Source of the DNA: Opitutaceae bacterium
Lineage (GTDB): Bacteria; Verrucomicrobiota; Verrucomicrobiia; Opitutales; Opitutaceae
Length of the DNA stretch: 64,000 nucleotides
NCBI GenBank assembly: GCA_030648295.1
Contig: JAUSID010000123.1
Location: forward strand, 24,923 to 88,922
Reading direction: 5' to 3'
The position numbers and the translations under genes are program-made. The notes beneath the pieces were generated by a model that saw only the letters and a program-made list of their open reading frames with translations, had not been told where the DNA came from and searched no databases. The stretch's first letter is position 1. Each line of letters starts with the position of its first letter. Below are positions 8,855-18,815 of the stretch, in pieces.

Positions 8855-9153
8855 GGCTAAATTCCTTCTGTTGCGCTGCGACCTGCCGGGAACTGGCCGG
8901 CTCAAGGCGGGCCCAAGAAATCGGACTTCCACGATTTGCAGCGGGACCAAGGTCACGTTACGCCAACGAGGGGGGCTTGGCTATGGGGTGTAATAAGGCG
9001 GCCCCCCGATCGGACAGCGGGGAGCCACGGGCGTGATCCCGGACTCTTCTGCCGTTGTCTTCCAAAACACCGAGCCGCCCGGACTCGTGTCTCACCCTCC
9101 GCTCAGGTCCGTGTTCTCCCGCAGTTCCGCCCGCGATGGCGGCGCCCCCCCCT
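8855..9153. other. intergenic region, no gene seen
   Basis: About 300 bp between the small metal-associated genes and the site-2 protease gene. I see no coding frame with credible content. It holds runs of G and C (ggggggc near 8970 and ggcccccc near 9000) that could pair into a hairpin acting at the end of the site-2 protease transcript, but there is no T-tract. The promoter of the 40-residue gene should lie in its left part. Confidence 0.4.
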
Positions 9154-10248
9154 TCAGCGACTGGCCCGGGCCGAGCGATCCATGGCGGCGTTGACCATGA
9201 TCAGCTCGCTGATGTTTTCGAGGGTCAGCAGGCCGACGACGCGCCCGGCCTGCATCACCGGCATGGTCGTGCACCGCTTCGTCTGCATCGTTTCCACCGC
9301 GAGACTCAACGGATCCGTCGCGTCCACGGACTCACAGTCGCGGCACATGAATTCGCTGACGAGCGCATCACGCCGGTTATGGGCCAGCGCCTTGACGAGA
9401 TCGTTGCGCCGCAGAATGCCGACCGGTTGCTCGTCCTCCAGCACCGGAAAATCCGGCTGGGAGCCGGCCAGAAGTTCGTCGACCGCCTTTCCCAGCGAGT
9501 CGTTCGGCGCGAGGCTGCGAAAGCGCGTCATCATCGCGTCACGCACGCGCAACGTCCCCAGCGCCGTCTGCATTTCCACCAGCCCGGCTTCCGCCTGCGC
9601 CCCGAGAAAAACAAAGATGGCGATGAAAACGAGAAATGGGCTGTAGAAAATTCCGGCGATGCCGAAGAGGATCGCCATGCCCTGGCCGACATTGGCCGCA
9701 ATGGCCGTCGCGCGCGGGCGGCCGAGCCGCGTCGACAGCAACGCGCGCAGGACGCGGCCACCGTCCATCGGAAAGGCCGGGAGCAGATTGAAGCCCGCCA
9801 GAAAGAGATTGACCGTCATCAGTCGTTGCCCGAGCGAACCGCCGAGCAGCGTCATTTCGCCGGGGGCGGCAAAACCATGGGTAACGGACAGCCAGACAAA
9901 GAGCGCCGACGCGATGGCGACGTTTACCGCCGGGCCGGCCACGGCGACCCAGAATTCCTGCGCCGGATTGTCCGGCATTTTCTCGAGCCGCGCGACGCCA
10001 CCGATGGGCAGCAGCGTGATGTCGCTCGTCGTGATGCCGTATTTGCGCGCCATCAGCGCGTGCCCCAGCTCGTGCAACAGCACACAACCGAAAAGCGCGC
10101 CGATGAAGGCGACCCCACCCACGGCGGCGTCGATGCGCCCGGTGGTTCGCCACGTGACGACGCCGAGGAAAACGAGCAGCAACAGGAACGTGAAGTGCAG
10201 ATAGACGTCGATGCCGAGAATCTTCCCGACCTTGATGGACCATTTCAT
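9154..10248 (-). CDS. site-2 protease (M50) with two CBS domains
   Basis: An intramembrane zinc metalloprotease of the S2P/Rip3 type, 364 residues. Zinc-binding HELGH is at His59-Glu60-His63 in the second membrane segment. The third ligand is Asp162 in NLLPAFPMDGG, and there are about six hydrophobic segments in all. From about residue 245 a pair of CBS domains follows (RVRDAMMTRFRSL and VSEFMCRDCESVD mark the two repeats), which would sense an adenosine nucleotide. Family members cleave transmembrane anti-sigma factors or similar substrates; none is encoded here. ATG 10248 is chosen because it starts directly at MKWSIKVGKILGIDVYLH, the usual family N-terminus. The gene stands alone on the strand. 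Confidence 0.92.
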   Translation of the reverse strand: MKWSIKVGKILGIDVYLHFTFLLLLVFLGVVTWRTTGRIDAAVGGVAFIGALFGCVLLHELGHALMARKYGITTSDITLLPIGGVARLEKMPDNPAQEFWVAVAGPAVNVAIASALFVWLSVTHGFAAPGEMTLLGGSLGQRLMTVNLFLAGFNLLPAFPMDGGRVLRALLSTRLGRPRATAIAANVGQGMAILFGIAGIFYSPFLVFIAIFVFLGAQAEAGLVEMQTALGTLRVRDAMMTRFRSLAPNDSLGKAVDELLAGSQPDFPVLEDEQPVGILRRNDLVKALAHNRRDALVSEFMCRDCESVDATDPLSLAVETMQTKRCTTMPVMQAGRVVGLLTLENISELIMVNAAMDRSARASR

Positions 10249-10418
10249 GAGGATTGACTGACCGTTCGCGACGACGGAAGTGCGAGACGCTGCCGCGTCC
10301 GAGCGCCGCGAAGCGTGCTCCTCCTCGAGTTCGAAGGCGATCGAGAGTATGTCCGCCGGGTCGTGGCGGCTATGGAGTGTTACCCGGCGGCCTTGAGCCG
10401 CGGTGCGAAATATCCGCC

Positions 10419-11348
10419 CTAACCGACCCGCAGCACAATCTTGCCGCGCCTGTGGCCGCGTTCGCTCAGTTCGTGGCCGCGGGTTGCCTCGGAAAGCGGC
10501 AGGACCGTTTCCACGATCGCCTGGAGTTTCCCGGCATCGACCAGTTTGGCGATCTCGGCCAATTGCGCCGCGTTGGGCTGAGTAGACACCGACGTGTGTC
10601 GGACGCCGTGCCTGGCCGCGATTTCGGCCGAGGGAGGTGTGACGAGGGAAACCAGGATTCCACCCCGCCTGAGCACCTTCCACGAGCGGTCCTGAATTTC
10701 TCCCCCCATCGTGTCCAGCACCACATCGACCGGCTCCACCACATTTTCGAATCGCGCCGTTTGGTAGTCGACCACCTGGTCGACCCCGAGCTGGCGGAGA
10801 AAATCGTGGTTGCGGGCCGACGACGTGCCGACGACGTGCGCGCCTTTTTGTTTCGCCAGTTGCACGGCGAGGGTGCCGACCCCTCCGGCGGCGGCGTGAA
10901 TCAGCACCCGCTGGCCGGCGGCAAGCTTGGCCGCGTCGAAGAGGGATTGCCACGCCGTCAGCCCGGCGAGAGGCAGCGCGGCCGCGTGAACATGATCGAT
11001 GGATTTGGGCTTCAGGGCCACTTCGGCTTCCCGAATGACGACGAACTCCGCATACGCTCCGTCGCGTGAAATGTCGGAATGGCTGAAAACCTCATCACCG
11101 ACCCGCGTCCGGAGGACCCCGGCGCCCAGGACTTCCACCACGCCGGACACATCCCAGCCGAGAATGAGCGGCAGGGTGTGATGGAGCATTTCCTTCAGAT
11201 GCCCTTCGCGAATCTTCCAATCCACCGGATTGATCCCCGCGGCGTAAACCCGGATCAGCACCTCCCCGGAACCGGGGCGCGGGCGTGGCACATCTTCGTA
11301 GACGAGGACGCCCGGGCCGCCGTACGAATAGATGCACACTGCCTTCAT
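10419..11348 (-). CDS. zinc-independent MDR-family NAD(P)H oxidoreductase (quinone reductase-like)
   Basis: A medium-chain dehydrogenase/reductase of the quinone-oxidoreductase branch, 309 residues. It has the GroES-like N-terminus (GEVLIRVYAAGINPVDWKIREG), the substrate-domain motif LGWDVSGVVE, and the Rossmann nucleotide-binding motif HAAAGGVGTLAVQLAKQKGA. The catalytic zinc ligands of alcohol dehydrogenases are absent, as in NADPH:quinone reductases. It ends in a typical ATRGHELSERGHRRGKIVL block. ATG 11348 begins MKAVCIYSYGGPGVL, as most family members do; another ATG lies nine bases upstream. The electron acceptor is unknown. It has no close operon partner. Confidence 0.88.
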   Translation of the reverse strand: MKAVCIYSYGGPGVLVYEDVPRPRPGSGEVLIRVYAAGINPVDWKIREGHLKEMLHHTLPLILGWDVSGVVEVLGAGVLRTRVGDEVFSHSDISRDGAYAEFVVIREAEVALKPKSIDHVHAAALPLAGLTAWQSLFDAAKLAAGQRVLIHAAAGGVGTLAVQLAKQKGAHVVGTSSARNHDFLRQLGVDQVVDYQTARFENVVEPVDVVLDTMGGEIQDRSWKVLRRGGILVSLVTPPSAEIAARHGVRHTSVSTQPNAAQLAEIAKLVDAGKLQAIVETVLPLSEATRGHELSERGHRRGKIVLRVG

Positions 11349-11783
11349 CGTTCTCATGCGGGTGTCGTTGGGATCGCCGCACAAAAACCCTGCGCGGGCG
11401 CAAATGTCCGGGCGGAAATCCCCCAAAGCATTGTATCCGATCGGGCTATACGGTTGCTCGCGTCCCCGGCGGCAAACCGCCCCACCCACCCGGCGTCAGG
11501 CGCCGTTTTCGGGTTGGCGGTGACAATTCCACCCGCGCCACGAGCAACGCGGGATGACGACTCCGCAAGGCCGGAAAAGGAGATCATCCACGCAATATTA
11601 TCCGGGAAATGTCCGGGAAAAGATGGGGTGTTGTACTGATGGGCGGCAGCCGCGGGCGGGTTTCCCGGGGCCTGCCCGGCGGCGGTTCATCGGCCCGGCC
11701 GTTGCGGTTGTCGGATGCACGCGTGCCGGACCGACAATTTCCGGCGCACCCGTAACTGAGATGCGCCGCGCGCCGCGCGTGAT
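11349..11783. other. divergent intergenic region, no gene seen
   Basis: About 435 bp separate the minus-strand oxidoreductase from the plus-strand glucan phosphorylase, so promoters for both directions should lie here. Neither strand holds a coding frame with recognisable content. The stretch around 11590-11625 (ttatccgggaaatgtccggg) is locally AT-richer, with a short direct repeat of tccggg a/aa. Confidence 0.4.
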
Positions 11784-13601
11784 TTGACGGTTGCCAGCGG
11801 ACCGGACCGGGGGCATTTCGGAGGGGTGGATAGGGGTTGGGCACAGTTGTCTGCATCCGCTTCAGCGTCGAGTCTCCCTCTGAGCCAGGCGGGTCTGGAC
11901 AGCGTGGTGCATGCCGCCCGCATCGCCTATTTCTCGATGGAGATTGCGCTGCACCCGGCGATCCCGACCTACAGCGGCGGATTGGGAATTCTGGCGGGCG
12001 ACATGATCCGCGCGGCGGCCGATCGCGAGCTGCCGATGGTGGCGGTCACGCTGCTGCACCACAAAGGTTACTTTTACCAGAAACTCGACGTCGGCGGCCG
12101 GCAGACGGAAGATGCCGTCGAATGGATCGTGGAGGATTTTCTCCAGGAGCTGCCGCCGCGGCCCACCGTGACAATCGAGGGCCGGACGGTTCATCTGCGC
12201 GCCTGGTGTTACTACGTTCGCGGCTGCACCGGCGCGGTGGTGCCGGTCTATCTGCTCGACAGTGACCTCCCGGAAAACGCCGGCTACGATCGCACCCTGA
12301 CGGATTGGCTCTACGGCGGCGATTTGCTCTACCGGCTTTGCCAGGAAGTCGTCCTCGGGATGGGCGGTGTGAATATGCTGCGCGCCCTCGGTCACGACCG
12401 GATCGAGCGGTTCCACATGAACGAAGGCCACGCCAGCCTTCTGCCGATCGCCCTGCTCGACGAACAAGCCAGACGAGCCGGTCATCCCCGCTTCACGCAC
12501 AAGGACGTCGAGGAGGTCCGCCGGCAATGTGTGTTCACCACGCACACGCCGGTGCCCGCCGGTCACGACCGGTTCCCCACTGAACTCATCAACCGGGTAT
12601 TGGGCCGCGCCGAGACCGAAGCGATGAAGGAGGTACTGCTCTGGGATGACTACCTCAACATGACCTTCCTGGCGCTCAACCTGAGTTACTACGTGAACGG
12701 CGTCGCCAAGAAACACGCCGAGGTGTTGCGGCAGATGTTTACCCAATACCGCATCGACGCGATCACCAACGGCGTGCATGCGGCGACCTGGGCCAGCCCG
12801 CCGTTCCAGGCCCTGTTCGATCAGCACGTCCCCGGCTGGCGCGAGGACAACTTCACCCTCCGTTATGTCTTGAGCATTCCGTCGCAGGAGGTCTGGCGCG
12901 CGCACGACCAGGCCAAGCGGCAACTCCTCGACCACGTCAACCGCGTGACGAACGTTGGGATGGATGTCCGCGACCTGACCATCGGGTTCGCGCGCCGTGA
13001 CGCGACCTACAAGCGTGGCGATCTGATTTTCCGCGACCTCGAGCGGTTGAAAAAAATCTCCGCCGAAGTCGGGCATTTCCAGTTGGTCTATGCGGGCAAA
13101 GCCCACCCCCAGGACCAGGAGGGAAAGGAACTGATCCAGCGAATTTTTCAGGCGCGGGATGCGCTCAAGACGCAGGTGAAGATTGCCTACCTGACCAATT
13201 ACGACTGGCCGCTGGCGCAGTTGATGACCGCGGGCGTAGATGTCTGGCTCAACACCCCGCAGCCCCCGCTCGAGGCGTCAGGCACGAGCGGCATGAAAGC
13301 CGCCCTCAACGGCGTGCCCAGCCTCAGCATCCTCGATGGTTGGTGGATCGAAGGCTGCATCGAGGGCGTGACCGGCTGGGCCATTGGCAACCTGCCGGGC
13401 CCCGAGGACGCGGGCGAGGAGCGTTCACTCCGCGACGCCGCGTCGTTCTACGACAAGCTGGAGCGCGTGGTCGTCCCCCTGTTCTACCGCGACCGCGAAC
13501 GGTTCATCGACATCATGCGGCATGCGATCGCGCTCAACGGTTCTTTTTTCAATACCCAGCGCATGGTGCTGCAATACGTCACAAGGGCGTATTTTCGCTG
13601 A
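11784..13601 (+). CDS. glgP: glycogen/alpha-glucan phosphorylase, short form (GT35)
   Basis: Releases glucose 1-phosphate from alpha-1,4-glucans using pyridoxal phosphate. The core begins at [20 protein letters not shown] with the GGLGILAGD substrate loop. It continues with [25 protein letters not shown] and the C-terminal [14 protein letters not shown] block before LSILDGWW. The protein lacks the N-terminal DUF3417 domain and belongs to the short alpha-glucan phosphorylase group. The expected lysine that binds the cofactor is probably the Lys in GTSGMKA. The start is uncertain: the first in-frame initiator is TTG 11784, but GTG 11826 (preceded by GGAGG) or a start close to residue 40 would fit the family better. 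cydA follows after 47 bp on the same strand. Confidence 0.88.
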   Translation: MTVASGPDRGHFGGVDRGWAQLSASASASSLPLSQAGLDSVVHAARIAYFSMEIALHPAIPTYSGGLGILAGDMIRAAADRELPMVAVTLLHHKGYFYQKLDVGGRQTEDAVEWIVEDFLQELPPRPTVTIEGRTVHLRAWCYYVRGCTGAVVPVYLLDSDLPENAGYDRTLTDWLYGGDLLYRLCQEVVLGMGGVNMLRALGHDRIERFHMNEGHASLLPIALLDEQARRAGHPRFTHKDVEEVRRQCVFTTHTPVPAGHDRFPTELINRVLGRAETEAMKEVLLWDDYLNMTFLALNLSYYVNGVAKKHAEVLRQMFTQYRIDAITNGVHAATWASPPFQALFDQHVPGWREDNFTLRYVLSIPSQEVWRAHDQAKRQLLDHVNRVTNVGMDVRDLTIGFARRDATYKRGDLIFRDLERLKKISAEVGHFQLVYAGKAHPQDQEGKELIQRIFQARDALKTQVKIAYLTNYDWPLAQLMTAGVDVWLNTPQPPLEASGTSGMKAALNGVPSLSILDGWWIEGCIEGVTGWAIGNLPGPEDAGEERSLRDAASFYDKLERVVVPLFYRDRERFIDIMRHAIALNGSFFNTQRMVLQYVTRAYFR

Positions 13602-13648
13602 GGACCAAACCCCGAAACAGGGAGAGCACCCGGATTCAAGATATTCGC

Positions 13649-14968
13649 ATGAGTGATTTTCTCTTCGCCCGCTCACTGATGGCGATGTCGCTGGCCTTTC
13701 ACATCGTCTTCGCGGCCCTCGGCATCGGGATGCCGTTGCTCATGGTCCTGGCGGAGGGTGCCTGGCTGCGCACGCGGCAGCCGGTTTATCTCGAGCTCAG
13801 CCAACGATGGGCAAATGGCACCGCGATCCTTTTCGCCGTGGGTGCAGTCACCGGCACCGTGCTGTCATTCGAACTCGGTCTCCTCTGGCCGGGGTTCATG
13901 GCCCAGGCCGGGCCGATCATCGGCATGCCGTTTTCGCTCGAGGGCTTCGCCTTTTTCACCGAGGCGATTTTCATCGGCGTCTATCTTTACGGCCGGAACC
14001 GGCTGTCTCCGTTGCTGCACTGGCTGGCGGGCGTGGTGGTCGCCGTCAGTGGAATTTTTTCGGGCATCTTCGTCGTGACGGCCAACGCGTGGATGAACGC
14101 GCCGGCCGGTTTCATCCTTCTCGACGGCCGGTTCACCGCGATCGATCCAATTGCGGCCATGTTGAACCCTGCGAGCCTGCATGAAGTCCTGCATATGATC
14201 CTGGCGTCATTCGTGGCGACGGGCTTCGCGGTGGCGGCGGTTCATGCGTTCTTCCTGCGGCGCAATCCTACCAGTCTCTTTCATGGCCGGGCACTGGGCC
14301 TGGCACTCGCGATGGCGTGCATCAGCATCCCGCTGCAAATCGCGAGTGGCGATCTCAGCGCCCGCGCCGTGGGCCGGCTGCAGCCGGCCAAACTCGCGGC
14401 GATGGAGGCGCATTACCGGACGCAGGCGGGAGCACCATTGCTCCTCGGCGGAATTCCCAACGACGCGACGCGCACGACCGATTATGCGCTCCGCATTCCG
14501 GGCGGCTTGAGTCTGCTGCTCAATGGCCGCCCGGACTCCACCGTCATCGGGCTCGAGGAATTCCCGCGGTCCGACTGGCCCAACGTGCGGATCGTTCATG
14601 GGGCCTTTGACCTGATGGTGCTCTCCGGCTTCGCGATGCTGACGGTAGCCGGGTGGTCGGGCTGGATTTGGTGGCGGCGCCGGCGGCTCGCGGATCATCC
14701 GTCCCTGTTGCGCGCGGTCGTCATCGCGGGGCCGCTGGGGTTTGTCGCCATCGAAGCCGGCTGGGTCGTGACCGAAGTCGGCCGGCAACCATGGATCATC
14801 TACAACGTGATGCGTACGGCGGACGCCGTCACCCCGATGCCCGGGATCGCGGTCCCGTTCGTCGCCTTCACCGTCTTGTACGTCGTCCTCGCCTTCGTCG
14901 TCGTCACCCTCCTGCGACGCCAGTTTCTGGAGACGGACGCGTCGAATACTCCTTCGTCGCCCGCCTGA
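13649..14968 (+). CDS. cydA: cytochrome bd-type quinol oxidase subunit I (CIO type)
   Basis: Catalytic subunit of a bd-type terminal oxidase, which oxidises quinol and reduces oxygen to water in the inner membrane. The 439 residues contain about nine membrane helices. His18 in AMSLAFHIVF is the high-spin haem b ligand, and the SLEGFAFFTEAIF helix carries the conserved glutamates. LHEVLHMILASFVATGFAVA supplies the b558 histidine, and GRQPWIIYNVMRT is the family signature near the C-terminus. The Q-loop between helices 6 and 7 is short, placing it in the cyanide-insensitive oxidase subgroup. ATG 13649 gives the canonical start MSDFLFARSLMA. cydB begins five bases after the stop, forming a cydAB operon. 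Confidence 0.95.
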   Translation: MSDFLFARSLMAMSLAFHIVFAALGIGMPLLMVLAEGAWLRTRQPVYLELSQRWANGTAILFAVGAVTGTVLSFELGLLWPGFMAQAGPIIGMPFSLEGFAFFTEAIFIGVYLYGRNRLSPLLHWLAGVVVAVSGIFSGIFVVTANAWMNAPAGFILLDGRFTAIDPIAAMLNPASLHEVLHMILASFVATGFAVAAVHAFFLRRNPTSLFHGRALGLALAMACISIPLQIASGDLSARAVGRLQPAKLAAMEAHYRTQAGAPLLLGGIPNDATRTTDYALRIPGGLSLLLNGRPDSTVIGLEEFPRSDWPNVRIVHGAFDLMVLSGFAMLTVAGWSGWIWWRRRRLADHPSLLRAVVIAGPLGFVAIEAGWVVTEVGRQPWIIYNVMRTADAVTPMPGIAVPFVAFTVLYVVLAFVVVTLLRRQFLETDASNTPSSPA

Positions 14969-14972
14969 CGTC

Positions 14973-15971
14973 ATGCTGCCGCAAGTTGTCGCCGTTTCCC
15001 TTTTGCTGTCGCTGATCCTGTATGCGCTCATGGGCGGCGCTGATTTTGGCGGCGGCATGTGGGACTTGCTGGCGGTCGGGCCCCGCGCCGCCCGGCAGCG
15101 CGAGCTGATCTCGAAAGCCATTGCACCCATCTGGGAGGCCAACCACGTCTGGCTCATCCTGGCCGTGGTCGTGCTGTTCACCGGATTTCCGGCCGGCTTC
15201 GCGGCGATGATGACCGCGCTGTTTATTCCCGTCATGCTGATGGTCATCGGGATCGTGCTGCGCGGCTCGGCGTTCATTTTCCGCAACTACGATTCGCGGG
15301 CGGGCGCGGGGCCGCACCGCTGGGGCACGGCGTTCGGCATGGCCAGTTTCCTCACGCCGTTTTTCCAGGGTGTGATTCTCGGCGCGATGGCCACGGGACG
15401 GATCCGCGTCGCCGACAGTCACGTGACCACGGGATACCTGGCGGGCTGGCTGACGCCCTTCGCGCTCGCGTGTGGCGCGTTCGCCCTGGGGTTGTTTGCC
15501 TTTCTGGCGGCCACCTACCTCACGCTCGACGCGAAGGAGCAGCCGGAATTGCAGGACGATTTTCGGCGGCGGGCGATCGGGTCCGGCCTGGCGCTTGGGC
15601 CGGTGGCCGGCGTGGTTTTTCTCACCGCCCGCCAGGGTGCACCGTTGTTGTTTCAAGGATTGACGAACTGGTGGGCGCCCTGGCTCCTGGGCGCGACGAG
15701 CCTCTGTGCCGTGGGCGCGTTCGGCGCCCTGTGGTGGCGGCGGTTTGCAGTGGCGCGAGTGGCGGCCGTCGGCCAGGTGACGCTCATCCTCGCCGGGTGG
15801 AGTCTGGCGCAATATCCGAATCTCATCACGCCGGACGTGACCGTCGCGAGCGCCGCCGCGCCCGACGCGACCTTGCGCCTGCTGGTCGTGGCGTTGGCGG
15901 CCGGCGCCGTCATTTTACTGCCGTCACTGTTTTTCCTGTTCCGTCTTTTCAAAGGCGGCGAGCGCCGTTGA
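14973..15971 (+). CDS. cydB: cytochrome bd-type quinol oxidase subunit II
   Basis: Second subunit of the bd oxidase, 332 residues with eight or nine membrane helices. The N-terminus ([20 protein letters not shown]) runs into [13 protein letters not shown], the standard CydB signature. [21 protein letters not shown] and [10 protein letters not shown] follow, both conserved in the family. The C-terminal half has the usual [13 protein letters not shown] block. It starts five bases after cydA stops, and no cydX-like small subunit gene is seen downstream. The pair lies behind a glycogen-type phosphorylase, a combination suited to microaerobic use of stored polysaccharide, though that link is inference. 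Confidence 0.95.
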   Translation: MLPQVVAVSLLLSLILYALMGGADFGGGMWDLLAVGPRAARQRELISKAIAPIWEANHVWLILAVVVLFTGFPAGFAAMMTALFIPVMLMVIGIVLRGSAFIFRNYDSRAGAGPHRWGTAFGMASFLTPFFQGVILGAMATGRIRVADSHVTTGYLAGWLTPFALACGAFALGLFAFLAATYLTLDAKEQPELQDDFRRRAIGSGLALGPVAGVVFLTARQGAPLLFQGLTNWWAPWLLGATSLCAVGAFGALWWRRFAVARVAAVGQVTLILAGWSLAQYPNLITPDVTVASAAAPDATLRLLVVALAAGAVILLPSLFFLFRLFKGGERR

Positions 15972-15982
15972 CGGAGAATTCC

Positions 15983-16594
15983 ATGGCCACGCCACTGTAC
16001 CTCTTTCGGCACGGCGAAACCTCGTGGTCGCTCACGGGCCGGCACACCGGCCGTACCGATCTGCCCCTGGCCGCCAACGGCGAACGTCGCGCAACGGGTC
16101 TGCGCGAGCGGTTGCTGTCGTATGCCTGTTTGATAGAGGAACTCGGTCGCATCGATCCAACCGCGGCGAAGGGCCGGGTGATCCTCGCGCACCTTGGCGA
16201 CGGCGCGAGTCTCGCCGCGGTACACCACGGTATTAGCATCGACACGAGCATGGGGTTCACCCCCGCGGCCGGTCTCGTCATGAGCACCCGTTCCGGCGGC
16301 CTCGATCCGGGATTGCTTTCATTCCCCGCCCGCCGCGAGCAGATGACGCCGGCGCAGTTCGACCGGATGGTGAATCACGAGTCCGGACTCCTGGGCGTCT
16401 CCGGCACGAGTTCCGACACGCCGCGGCGCTCGGCGGATTGGACACCCTCGTCTTTGCCGGCGGCATCGGCGAGAACGCGCCCCTCATCCGCGAGCGGATC
16501 TGCCATGGGCTCGGTTTTTCTTGGCTTGGAGCTGGACCGGAAGCGCAAACCCGCACTCAACCGGACGCCAACCCCCGAACGAAAACGAAAGTAA
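15983..16594 (+). pseudogene. chimeric remnant: histidine-phosphatase head fused to a broken acetate kinase
   Basis: The open frame begins [20 protein letters not shown], a phosphoglycerate-mutase-like histidine phosphatase with its RHG motif. After about 47 residues it switches to the middle of acetate kinase: [49 protein letters not shown] and [20 protein letters not shown]. There about 40 residues of AckA are missing. A frame change puts [20 protein letters not shown] in the +1 frame (16438 onward), and a second change returns FLGLELDRK to the original frame. The N-terminal third and the C-terminus of AckA are absent. This looks like two genes joined by deletion and then decaying. An intact ackA starts at 479 in this window. 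A functional fusion is very unlikely. Confidence 0.88.
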
Positions 16595-16645
16595 GGCGTA
16601 CCCGCGCTTCGGGCCGTTCGCCCAAGAGGCATCCAAGAGAAAACC

Positions 16646-17470
16646 ATGAGCACGATTACGACCAAGGATGGAACCCAGATCTTCTACAAAGACTGGGGCA
16701 CGGGACAACCGGTGGTATTCAGCCACGGCTGGCCCCTCAACGCGGACAGTTGGGAGGCTCAGATGATGTTTCTGGCCTCCCATGGTTGTCGCTGCATTGC
16801 CCATGACCGTCGCGGCCACGGCCGCTCGAGCCAGCCGTGGACCGGCAATGACATGGACACCTATGCCGACGACCTAGCGGAACTCATCGCAACGCTCGAC
16901 TTGAAGGGCGCGGCCCTGATCGGGTTCTCCGCGGGCGGCGGCGAAGTTGCCCGCTATATTGGCCGCCACGGCACGAAACGGGTGGCCAAGGCCGCGCTGA
17001 TCTCCGCCGTTCCGCCACTAATGTTGAAAACGAAGGCCAATCCGGGCGGCTTGCCGATGGAGAAGTTTGACGAGATCCGTCTCGGCGCCACCGCCGACCG
17101 CTCGCAGCTCTACCGGAATCTCGCCAGCGGCCCGTTCTTCGGGGCCAACCGGCCGGGGGCCAAAGTTTCGCAGGGCATGATCGATTCGTTCTGGCTCCAG
17201 GGAATGCAGGCCGGGCACAAGAACACCTTCGAATGCATCAAGGCATTTTCCGAAACGGATTTCACCGAAGATCTGAAAAGATTCGATGTGCCGACGCTGA
17301 TCGTTCACGGCGACGACGATCAGATCGTGCCGATCGGCGCCGCGGCTCTCCGCTCCGCGAAGCTGGTCAGGAACGCGACCCTGAAGATCTACGCGGGCGC
17401 ACCCCACGGCCTCGCGGTCACGCACCAGGACAAGCTCAACGCCGATCTGCTCGCCTTCCTGAAGACCTGA
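16646..17470 (+). CDS. alpha/beta-hydrolase, cofactor-free haloperoxidase/esterase family
   Basis: A 274-residue cytoplasmic serine hydrolase close to non-haem chloroperoxidases. It begins [20 protein letters not shown]. The oxyanion region is FSHGWPL and the nucleophile elbow is GFSAGG with Ser95; the family usually reads GFSTGG. The acid is Asp225 in HGDDDQIVP and the base His254 in [10 protein letters not shown]. Length and triad are complete, so this gene is intact although both neighbours are remnants. Members hydrolyse small esters and can perhydrolyse acetate; the natural substrate cannot be deduced. There is no obvious operon partner. Confidence 0.9.
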   Translation: MSTITTKDGTQIFYKDWGTGQPVVFSHGWPLNADSWEAQMMFLASHGCRCIAHDRRGHGRSSQPWTGNDMDTYADDLAELIATLDLKGAALIGFSAGGGEVARYIGRHGTKRVAKAALISAVPPLMLKTKANPGGLPMEKFDEIRLGATADRSQLYRNLASGPFFGANRPGAKVSQGMIDSFWLQGMQAGHKNTFECIKAFSETDFTEDLKRFDVPTLIVHGDDDQIVPIGAAALRSAKLVRNATLKIYAGAPHGLAVTHQDKLNADLLAFLKT

Positions 17471-17482
17471 AGTCGCTTCGCC

Positions 17483-18027
17483 GTGAAAACAACCGGCTCC
17501 GATCCAGCCGACGCGCGGGCCATACCCCGCGTGACGAAGTTCTCACTGGCGGCGAACTACGATCCGGAACTGGTTTCGGCGCTCGCCGCCTACCCGGTGG
17601 ATGAGGTTTATGGCAAGCTTCCCAACGACGATGTCAGCAGTGGCCGTCCCCGCTATCTGGCGACACCGCTTTCGGAAGACGATCTGCGCAACTACATCCG
17701 TCTGCTCGACCGTCATGGCATCGCCTTCAACTATCTCCTGAACGGCGCCTGTTTCGGCAACCGCGAATGGACGCGCCGGTGGCAGAAACGGATCACGGCC
17801 CTGCTGGCCAAACTGGGCGACATGCCTCGGATGACACCAGCACGCTCTTCATCGACTACTGCTTCCTGCGCTGTTCGCAGATGCGCATTCAGGATCCATC
17901 GCAGTTGATCAAGTCGGCTTGGATCCGGCCGGAGGATCTCGCCGTCTATGAGGCGATGGGCTACACGACCTTCAAGATATTCGCGCCGGCCCTCCCCGGC
18001 ACAATTTTCATGTCTGGGCCGTGGTGA
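17483..18027 (+). pseudogene. U32-like peptidase family protein, internally deleted and truncated
   Basis: The first frame (GTG 17483 to about 17825) gives VTKFSLAANYDPELV, VDEVYGKLPNDDVSSGRP and IAFNYLLNGACFGNREWT, matching the N-terminus of U32-like (PrtC-related) proteins. After LLAKLGDM the frame breaks. A second frame from about 17833 gives DDTSTLFIDYCFLRCSQMRI and IRPEDLAVYEAMGYTTFKIF, which belongs much further along the family, so well over a hundred residues are missing. The C-terminus is also cut after TFKIFAP. Family identity is moderately sure; the broken state is clear. It follows the hydrolase gene by 12 bp and adds to the decayed stretch begun by the phosphatase/ackA chimera. 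Confidence 0.75.
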
Positions 18028-18132
18028 CGCGTCCACGCGCGGCTATTCAGTTTCTGGTTCCACCCCATTGGATGCGGGCGGTTCTTGGTTTAGATTCAGT
18101 CTTCAACCGCCCTCGCAATCTCCCGACAAAAA

Positions 18133-18312
18133 ATGAAACCAAGCACTCACGACCAGACCGCCGGCACCGCCAAATCGATCGCCGGCAAAGCCAAGGCCGC
18201 CACCGGGAAGCTGGTCGGGAATCCCCGTCTGGAAGCCGCGGGCAAAGCGGATCAGATCGCCGGCAAGGCGCAGAAGAAGATCGGGGAAATTGAGAAAGTG
18301 TTCGGCAACTAA
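18133..18312 (+). CDS. CsbD-like small stress protein
   Basis: A 59-residue hydrophilic protein, MKPSTHDQTAGTAKSIAGKA at the N-terminus, with the repeated A-G-K-A pattern (KAKAATGKLVGN, AAGKADQIAGKAQ) typical of the CsbD family (compare E. coli YjbJ). These proteins are abundant under general stress or in stationary phase, and their biochemical role is unknown. The reading frame runs cleanly from ATG 18133 to TAA. It fits the other stress-type small genes seen at 43 kb and 47-49 kb in this window. Confidence 0.88.
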   Translation: MKPSTHDQTAGTAKSIAGKAKAATGKLVGNPRLEAAGKADQIAGKAQKKIGEIEKVFGN

Positions 18313-18356
18313 AAGCCAATCCTTCACACAATCGACGGAACGATTGTGGGGCGGCG

Positions 18357-18812
18357 TCAGATTTTCCCGGCGCGAAGCCCGGCCGCCCGTGCCAGAGCCA
18401 ACTGACGGCTGTCACAGGTGAGAAACCGGCCGGCGCCGACGGAGATTGCGGCGGCGACGTGCAGGAGATCCAGCGCGCGGACCCCGAGCTGCATGGCGTG
18501 CCTGGCGCTGAGCGCCTCCGCTTTGTCCAAGACCACCGGCCAGACGAGCGGCGTGTCGGCGAGGTCTCCTTGCGCGACATCAATGTCGATTCGTTGCAGC
18601 GCTGCCGTCGCGGTCTGGTTGTCGTGATTACCCCGAAACACCGACAGCCGAATCGCATTGCGCAACTCGCATCTCTGCCACGCCGTGAACACGAGTGGCG
18701 TCGGGTGAGTTTTCAAAAATCGAATCGCGCCGGCCGTGTTCGTGTCCGGCAGAAAAAGCGAGAACAGGAAAGACGTGTCGGCGTAGATCGGAAACTTTGC
18801 TGTTCGCGGCAT
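18357..18812 (-). CDS. PIN-domain toxin (VapC-like ribonuclease)
   Basis: A predicted metal-dependent endoribonuclease of 151 residues. The PIN acidic residues are visible: Asp12 in IYADTSFL, Glu49 in RCELRN, Asp115 in ALDLLHVAAA and Asp134 in LTCDSRQLALA. The antitoxin gene lies immediately upstream, with three bases between its TGA and this ATG, so the pair is translationally coupled. VapC-type toxins usually cleave tRNA or rRNA, but the target cannot be told from sequence. The length is slightly above the usual 130-140. Confidence in toxin family is high. Confidence 0.9.
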   Translation of the reverse strand: MPRTAKFPIYADTSFLFSLFLPDTNTAGAIRFLKTHPTPLVFTAWQRCELRNAIRLSVFRGNHDNQTATAALQRIDIDVAQGDLADTPLVWPVVLDKAEALSARHAMQLGVRALDLLHVAAAISVGAGRFLTCDSRQLALARAAGLRAGKI

Positions 18813-18815
18813 GGC

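Noticed and set aside
15059..15982. upstream in-frame extension of the phosphatase/ackA chimera
   Set aside because: It would overlap cydB almost entirely in another frame; the natural start is ATG 15983.
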